From Usnea hakonensis (Eukaryota > Ascomycota > Lecanoromycetes > Lecanorales > Parmeliaceae): a stretch of DNA of 64,000 nucleotides. Each line of letters begins with the position of its first letter. Position 1 is the first letter of the stretch. Of the stretch, positions 58,191-64,000 are shown piece by piece. The position numbers and the translations under genes were made by a program. The stretch spans positions 124,001-188,000 of the forward strand of contig BLJB01000007.1 of NCBI GenBank assembly GCA_013423325.1, written 5' to 3'. The notes beneath the pieces are model-generated. The model made no database searches and had not been told where the DNA came from. It was given only the letters and a program-made list of their open reading frames with translations.

Positions 58191-58638
58191 TCGTCTGCAG
58201 TCTGAAGCAATAAGAATAGGAAAAAGGAAAAGAAGAAGAGCAAGAACGCCCCCTCTGAGAGTTCGGCCGGCAGATCCTTCGAGATAATCAGTGACGATCA
58301 AGTCTGGAACGGACACAGCTTACAGAAGTAAGTGAGAGCCAACAAATACCATCCCTAATCTACACAAACACGCCGGTACCTCAGTTTCCGAAGCCTGGGG
58401 AATGGACTTATGGAACATATGAGGTGGGCGACCAAGAGAGGCTACGGATTTTGCCATTTATGATATAGTCTCCGTGGCTCGGATTTTATACAGCACATTT
58501 TGTGTTCTTCAGGGCTTTTTGTAAGCTCTCCAAGTTTTTGAATAACCGCCTTTCAGTCCCTCAGGCTTTACCCCTGTACGCGCCAAGGCGCAAGCAAAGA
58601 AAGATTCACAAGGAGGATGAGGAAATCTCCACCAGAGT
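58191..58638. other. Convergent 3' spacer
   Basis: About 450 bp lie between the 783-aa gene (+) and the N-methyltransferase gene (-); no gene is recognised. Confidence 0.6.
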
Positions 58639-60175
58639 CTACACTATAGGTCTTTTCTTCGCCATCCAATGCGACGTTCTATAAGTATTCTGCAACAAGC
58701 TCTCCGGATTCTGGATATATCCCGACCCACCCTCCCCGATCTCACGCCTCTCGACATCAAACCCCATCTTCTCCACAAGAATCAACACTTCCTCCTCAGT
58801 CAGCTCAAACGCCCCGGGCTCTTCGATCCCACTCTTCTCGCGCCGTGTCTCACCCTTGCTCGGATGATGTTCATGTTCCTCCGCCGGCGCCCTATCCGAA
58901 AAATGCCACAGCAACGGCCCCAAATTGATCCACACCCCCCCATCCCGCAAACAATTCCGCACCGTCTCAACATACCGAATCAGATTCGGTGCCGTATCAA
59001 TGAAATATACCATGACCACCGCATCGAACATCCCCTCATGTTCCTCATCCCCATACAACACCACAAAATCAGCAGCCGTCATGCTCATCCGCTCCGCAGC
59101 ATTACCGTCCCCATCCCCCGTCGTCGTCGTCAGCGACGTCCCATCATCGTCGCCAAACACCTCATCAAGCGCGCTCCCCGGGTGCACATCCGGCACTCTT
59201 ACACTCCGCAACTGATGCCGCCGACTCACCACGTTGGAAAACTCAAGCGCAAAGGGAAACAAATCGTACTGCTGCCCCGGGAGCACGTGGTTCAAAACCC
59301 AGTTCGAGGCCATGAGTTGGTGGTAGGATATCTCGTTGCCTTGGACCGTGTACCCCAGCCGACAGAGCTCGAACACCAAGCGGCCGAGGCCCGCGCCCGG
59401 CACGAGTATCTTGACCCGTGGGTCGGGAGGCATGGTTTGTACGACGTCGCGGATGACGGGCATGTAGCTAGCGCTGCGTTCCGCAGAGCCTTCGGCGGAC
59501 CAGTCGCGGTATAATTGACGGATGGTGGAGCGCGCTTTGTCGACGTCGGTTGCTTTGGCAGTGTTGTGCCATTCTGCGTCTCCTTCCGGAGCCGGATCGT
59601 CGGCGCTTCGTGGCCTGGACGTTTCGCCTGCGGTGGGGAAGTTGAAGGATGAGAGGGCGGTGTGCAGGATCGCTGTTGCGATGGTGGCGTTGGCGTCGAT
59701 GGCGTCGTCTACGGAGTCGAGAGTCGAGAGGTGGTTGAAGGGCGGGGCGGCGAGGAGGCGCTGTTGGGTTGGGGGCAGGGCGTAGAAGTTTTGCCGGCGG
59801 CGGTGGGTTACGTTGTAGTGGGCTGTTTTGCGGTACTGGCTGTGGGCGATGGGTGAGTGGGTGGGCGATCGGTTAAGGAAATGGAAATCAAGAGTAGGGA
59901 TATATAAGACGACGTAATGTCACGCTCTAAATCCACCCATATCTTCCCACAAAATAAAACATACGATGCCTGATTCCCATCATCCATGCCTAGAAAATCC
60001 AACATACACGCCGAACTTCCTTCAAAAAAAACCAAAACCACCGCTCTCCCACCCAACCAACCAACCACCATACTCTTCACAGTACCGCGCCCACACTAAC
60101 TCGCTCAACTCACCGAAACGAATCCATCGCCGCACCCAGAACCCGGCGCTCTTCCGGGTCCGAAAACACGTCCAT
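58639..60175 (-). CDS. Carnosine N-methyltransferase-like (N2227 family) SAM methyltransferase, 2 exons, 420 aa
   Basis: Model complement(join(58639..59839, 60114..60175)). Exon 1 reads MDVFSDPEERRVLGAAMDSF and joins to RQYRKTAHYNVTHRRRQNFY, the N-terminal signature of N2227-like proteins (E--+ F---+R+Y---AH-----R---+--L). The SAM-binding motif I is VKILVPGAGLGRLVFELC, followed by GYTVQGNEISYHQLMASNWV, which is highly characteristic of the family. Further blocks: DVHPG, MSMTAADFVVLYG, FDAVVMVYFIDTAPNLIRYV, WINLGPLLWHFSD, and the C terminus YRTSHWMAKK. Characterised members methylate carnosine to anserine; in fungi the physiological substrate is unclear. An inserted Asp/Gly/Thr-rich loop (about residues 235-255) is unusual. 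The 274-nt intron is long for this genome. The + strand shows a long antisense open frame, caused by C-rich third positions. Confidence 0.88.
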
Positions 60176-61226
60176 CCCTCCCTCGCTTGCTGGTATGTAT
60201 ATCCAATCCGATACAGGCGGCAGTCCAGACCAGATAAGATCAGACGAGGCCAGATAGGATAAGACCAGACGAGGCCAGATACGATACGGGAAAAAGGGTG
60301 GGTGCGGTGCAAAGCAGTACCCTAGAACAGTACTCAAAGAAGAGAAGAGGAGAGGGTACATAAAAAAGCCCGTAGAAGATGTTAAAGATAGATAGATATG
60401 ATTGCAAGGAGGAACGGTTACGTAACGTAAAGTAAAGTGAAGTGAAGTGAATAGAGAGGAGTAAGTGAGTGAGTGAGTGGGCTGGTTGATTGATTGATAG
60501 GGGGAGGACATTGATACGGAAATTACCTACCTTACATATGGAGGAGTGAACCACAAGAAAACAAAAGTACCGCTGAACCGTACACCCCACCCAGCCACCC
60601 CCCAACCCCCAATAAGCACCCAGCGAACCAAAAAACCGTTCAACCAGGGTTATAAATCTTCGAGGGTTTGAGCACAATATTTTGGTGTGAGTGTGGTTCC
60701 AGAGATGAGATGAGTACTTGCTGTTGTGGGGTTCTGAGTGTTAAGAGGAATTTGTTTTTTTAGACAGGAGGGGAGGGAGATGGGGATTTGAGGATGGGGG
60801 GGGGATTTGGTGAAGTATATACAAAGAGGTGGGGCTCGCCTCTGAAGCAGACTGGAGGATAGGGTGAAGAGAAAGACAATAGAGAGCATTAGAGAAAATC
60901 AGCTCTGCTTGTTGGAGTCGCAGGACTAGAACGCAGTTGCTTGAACGGGGCACTTTTTGTGGAGATGTGACGAGCTGGAGTTCTATTATGACCATAGAAG
61001 TGCTCGCACTCTTGAACACTGCGGACGTACGAGCACTTTGTGGAGATGTCCTCTTGGCCCTGGAGCTCAAACATATTGGCCACTTGAGTCGGCACACCAG
61101 TAGAGCACGTCTCGAGATCTCCTCAATGATAAAGACATTAGGCACTTCGTTCCAGCGGCTGAGATGAGACAAAAGCCGAGTAATGCTAGCCCTTGCCAAA
61201 TGCATGACATACGTATGAGATACTCA
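60176..61226. other. Intergenic region with simple repeats
   Basis: 60230-60290 has three adjacent CCAGATA(A/G/C)GAT(A)-type units, the first two followed by (C)AGACGAGG. 60430-60500 contains AAGTGAAGTGAAGTGAA, (GTGA)n and (TTGA)n microsatellites. A G run lies at 60796-60805. Open frames between 60741 and 61205 are not recognisable. Confidence 0.55.
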
Positions 61227-62530
61227 TCATGTCCTAGACGAAAGAGCGAGTACTACTCTATCTGTCGCGACGGGGTCCATGATACCCCGTGTTGGCTTAG
61301 TCTCATCTATCTTGGGAAAGGCTTGATTCGGATTCTTCAAACGCAGTTTGTACCGACGTACAGCGAAAGCGACGAATAGCATGACCTCTCGCTTTACGAT
61401 AGACCTCCCGGAGCAGTATGTGGAGTTGCCCAAAGTGCTTAACACAGGGGGTGCGGCTCAGATCTTTGTTCTTATCATTACTCTACGGTGTGTTTCAAGG
61501 GTTCGTTCCCAACGATGACGGGAGCTTCGATGGTGCGCGCAGACGAGTTGACGCTGGTTACGCGAAGGGTCTCGGAAAATGCGGCTTCGAGGTGTGGTGA
61601 ATTGGCAAGGAGCTTCTGCATATCTAATTGTCCATGTTTGGTAATGCCGGGAGCAACCTCCTCTCGTATGATCTGTAACAGATCGGGATTACATATTACG
61701 TTAGAAAGAAGCCAGAACGTCACCTTGAAAGGGTTTGCGTTCGCGCTGGAAGGATCTGAATAGCTCAGGGGAAAAGATTCGGATTTCAGTACTGACCCCC
61801 AGAAGAACATATAGGCGGCGATGCCGATGTCTCTTTCGCTCATGCCTGCTCTCCTTTGCTTCTCTTCAACGGTGCGTAAGTAGTAGCAAGTGCCCTGCTT
61901 CTGCTCCATGGGTAGTTGGAAATAACGAATGTAAGCTAGTCTAATCTTGTCTTTAGCTGTATGCATACGCTATGCGAGCAATAGGGGCAGCTGAAAGGCC
62001 AGCTTCCAGCTCTTGCAATCAAAATCGGAAGAGTATTCAACTCGCCTACGCTCGAGCTCATGAAGAATACTGCCAAACAGAGCCTTCATGGCCGCTTTTC
62101 CCAGCGCTGATGCACACCAGGCGTAGATAGCCACAGATCTTCGGGATTAGCTGGGTTCTGACGTGGGGTAGGATCAGTTGGTATGTTTTGCGGTTCGATT
62201 CATTTCATGTACTTGGCGCTGATATCTTCTAATTGGTATCCGGAATGCAGCTGTTACCGATGCACACCCTGTCGTAGATGAAATTGCTACCCTCTCGCTG
62301 GGCCCATGTCATCTCTAGGCTTGAATTGGCGTTACTGCCACATCTTCCTCACATCTTGCTTGATCATACCGAATATAGTATACAGATCAAGGATTAAGCC
62401 ATCGAAGTCATGGTAGTAGTATAAATTTTTTAGACGGTTGACGTATCCTTGGGCGACATTATGAGTTAAAATTATTGGCCAGCGACTGTGAGGACGAACT
62501 GCTCGCGTGTGTTTCCGAAGTAAGTCCTGG
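61227..62530 (-). pseudogene. Decayed cytochrome P450 gene
   Basis: Fragments appear in correct order along the minus strand. N-terminal: YFGNTREQFVLTVAG at about 62525-62477, interrupted by stops, then SPKDTST, FDGLILDLYTIFGMIKQ and VRKMWQ. Middle: LEDISAKYMK (after frameshifts), then ALGKAAMKALFGSILHELER, an in-frame TAG (GCA TAG CGT at about 61970), then AKDKIRLAYIRYF. The I-helix region is DIGIAAYMFFWG, joined by a 45-nt intron to NPFKVTFWLLSNVICNPDLL. K-helix: HLEAAFSETLRVTSVNSSAR (E--R motif). After GNEPLK a stop is reached, and the next recognisable piece, 40 bp on, is already the heme region: TYCSGRSIVKREVMLFVAF and PKIDETKPTRGIMDPV. About 80-100 residues including the PERF region are missing, and the usual FGGG before the Cys is degraded (LGNS). 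It is non-functional as it stands. Confidence 0.82.
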
Positions 62531-63007
62531 AGAGACATTGGTCGGCTTAGATACAAGAGTCACAATCGAGAAACAGAGGCCAAGGATCTTGATGTGGGAT
62601 GCACCGTGCGTCTGCCTTTTGTTCCTTGAAGAAAGATCTTGCATCTCCTATGGTGCGAAGGGTAAGCTTTCGGCATGATTCCGCCACACGTACATTAGTC
62701 AATGAGATGCAGAGTATCTGTTTTACCTATTACTGGTAGATATGTCATAATCTTACAGTAAGACTTGTACAAATGAAGGGCGCCTACATGGATTCCAGTC
62801 CGGAAGCATTCTGGGTCCGTCGGATTGCATCGCTGAGAGTGTTGAACTTCCCACGCCGCCACATGTCAGGATGCCTGCGATCAGGTCGAGGAACTAAAGA
62901 GCCTACTGTAGACGCTGGTCAAGCCCGGCAAAAGCAGAAGCAATGGGCAAGAGCACTTAAGAGACAGATGAAGTCTATCACAGAAATTGTGTTTTTTGTG
63001 GGAAGGC

Positions 63008-63237
63008 GTCAGTACTTCCGAGGTCGAGGCAACAGACAAGAGGCAAGCGGTTGCGATATTCGAGGGCCATCATCATTGAGACGTTTGGGGGAAAGCAGCG
63101 CGACTTTCAAGTAGTTGAGCGGGTCAGTACTTCCGAGGTCAAGGCAACAGACAAGAGGCAAGCGGTTGAGATATTCGAGGGCCATCATCATTGAGACGTT
63201 TGGGGGAAAGCAGCGCGACTTTCAAGTAGTTGAGACG
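63008..63237. repeat. 115-bp near-perfect tandem duplication
   Basis: GTCAGTACTTCCGAGGTC begins at 63008 and again at 63123. The two 115-bp copies differ at only about two or three positions (for example GAGGCAACAG versus AAGGCAACAG, and TTGCGATA versus TTGAGATA). There is no target-site-like flank. The near identity indicates a recent event that escaped RIP. Confidence 0.9.
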
Positions 63238-63825
63238 CTGTAAGCTTTGTTCTGCACTCCGCGGCCTATACCGAGCCACTTCGTGACCTTCATGTCCAAG
63301 TTTCTGTGTTTTCGAAGGGTTCCAACTCTCTTCTATGTAGATCCTTCGCCTAAACTCCCATGAACAAGTTGCATGTCTGGTACAAACAAAAAGCGAAGTC
63401 ACGCCCCATATAACTCACAAGAGCAAGTCCTTCGAACCTCAGCATTCCCCTCCAACATCACACCCAAATACACCCCCTCAACATAAATACCAAACACCCC
63501 CAAAACAACATCCATCACTTAAACCCCCACGCCCACCAACCCCAACACAATAGAAAAGGCCGTCCACAGATCTCAGCCCAAAGAAACCCTCCCAACCCCT
63601 CCACCGTAAAACCCCATTCAACCGGGCAAGCAAGTAAGTAAATGCCCGCATAAGCTCACATCTATCTATCCCAAGCAACAGGGAAAACTCTACCAAAACG
63701 CGGCAAGCAGGCAGGGAACGCGAGTTCCAGACAGACAGAGCGAGGGTACAAAAGCGTTTCTTTGAGAGGTGCTATAGGCACTAGGGACGAGGTGGTGAAG
63801 CTGTAGTTTTACCTTCTGCGATGGG

Positions 63826-63895
63826 GAGGGGAGGGGAGGGAAGGGAGGGGAAGGAAGGGAAGGGGAAGCTAAGGGAAGCTAAGGGAAGAGAAAGG
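63826..63895. repeat. G/A-rich polypurine tract
   Basis: GGGGAGGGGAGGGAAGGGAG-type repeats with GGAAGCTAAG repeated twice at the right edge. Similar composition to the tract at 5645-5815. Confidence 0.75.
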
Positions 63896-64000
63896 TGGAC
63901 TCTGTGCCCGAATAAGTTGTAACCGAGCTGCAGAGAAATGTACGTAGTACCAAGCCGAGTCCGTACAGCAACAACGATAGCGCCGAAAAAGAATCTAGAA

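Larger units (their letters stand above)
62531..64000. other. Right-end region without a recognised gene
   Basis: Open frames are short. Notable content: a 115-bp tandem duplication (63008-63237), C-rich sequence at 63440-63600 and a GGGAGGGGAGGG-type purine tract at 63826-63895. The sequence continues past the window end without a clear gene start. Confidence 0.5.

Noticed and set aside
58669..59514. 281-codon + strand frame
   Set aside because: It is antisense to the N-methyltransferase gene, whose motifs are unmistakable. The open frame follows from C-rich third positions.
1..64000. tRNA, rRNA or CRISPR loci
   Set aside because: Looked for T-loop/acceptor patterns and spaced repeats; none convincing. 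Repeats found are tandem without unique spacers.

Overview
The window is a 64 kb piece of a filamentous ascomycete (Pezizomycotina) nuclear chromosome. The evidence is short spliceosomal introns (45-110 nt, GT...AG, often with a CTAAC-like branch site), genes on both strands with their own promoters, and families confined to or typical of these fungi: DUF7908, DUF3176, PTH11-like receptors, GPI-anchored Ser/Thr-rich wall proteins and the Grg1/CCG-1 small protein. A large block mutated in the manner of repeat-induced point mutation (RIP) also points there. Dothideomycetes would fit, but I cannot fix the class from sequence alone. I rebuilt exon structures by hand from splice signals and frame continuity, so boundaries are models.

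Layout. Left arm (1-28.6 kb): an uncharacterised gene, an F-box gene (-), a Grg1-like stress gene (-), a secreted DUF7908 protein (-), an SGNH/GDSL esterase (-), copy A of an unnamed acidic gene family (-), ribosomal protein uS7/Rps5 (-) head-to-head with a PTS1-tagged acyl-CoA thioesterase (+), a 5'-truncated DUF3176 gene (-), and a long repetitive GPI-anchored wall protein (+). Centre (28.6-41.45 kb): a gene-free AT-rich block in which CA and TG dinucleotides are almost absent. It still holds recognisable direct repeats and is probably a stack of dead repeats. Right arm (41.5-64 kb): an aldo/keto reductase and a class-III aminotransferase with an in-frame stop, copy B of the acidic family (+), a Poc4/PAC4-like proteasome chaperone (-), a PTH11-like membrane protein (-), a dead thioesterase domain of NRPS-like type, a 783-residue unknown protein (+), a carnosine N-methyltransferase-like gene (-) and a dead cytochrome P450 (-).

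How it fits together. The conserved housekeeping genes (uS7, PAC4, thioesterase, N-methyltransferase) sit well away from the block. The genes around it are accessory: wall adhesin, reductase, aminotransferase, the two paralogues A and B, receptor, and relics of secondary-metabolism enzymes. Paralogues A and B lie on either side of the block in opposite orientation and are the best candidates for an undescribed family. The pseudogenes and the CAA-to-TAA-type stop in the aminotransferase suggest local gene decay, possibly with RIP reaching slightly beyond the repeats. No rRNA, tRNA or CRISPR array was recognised.
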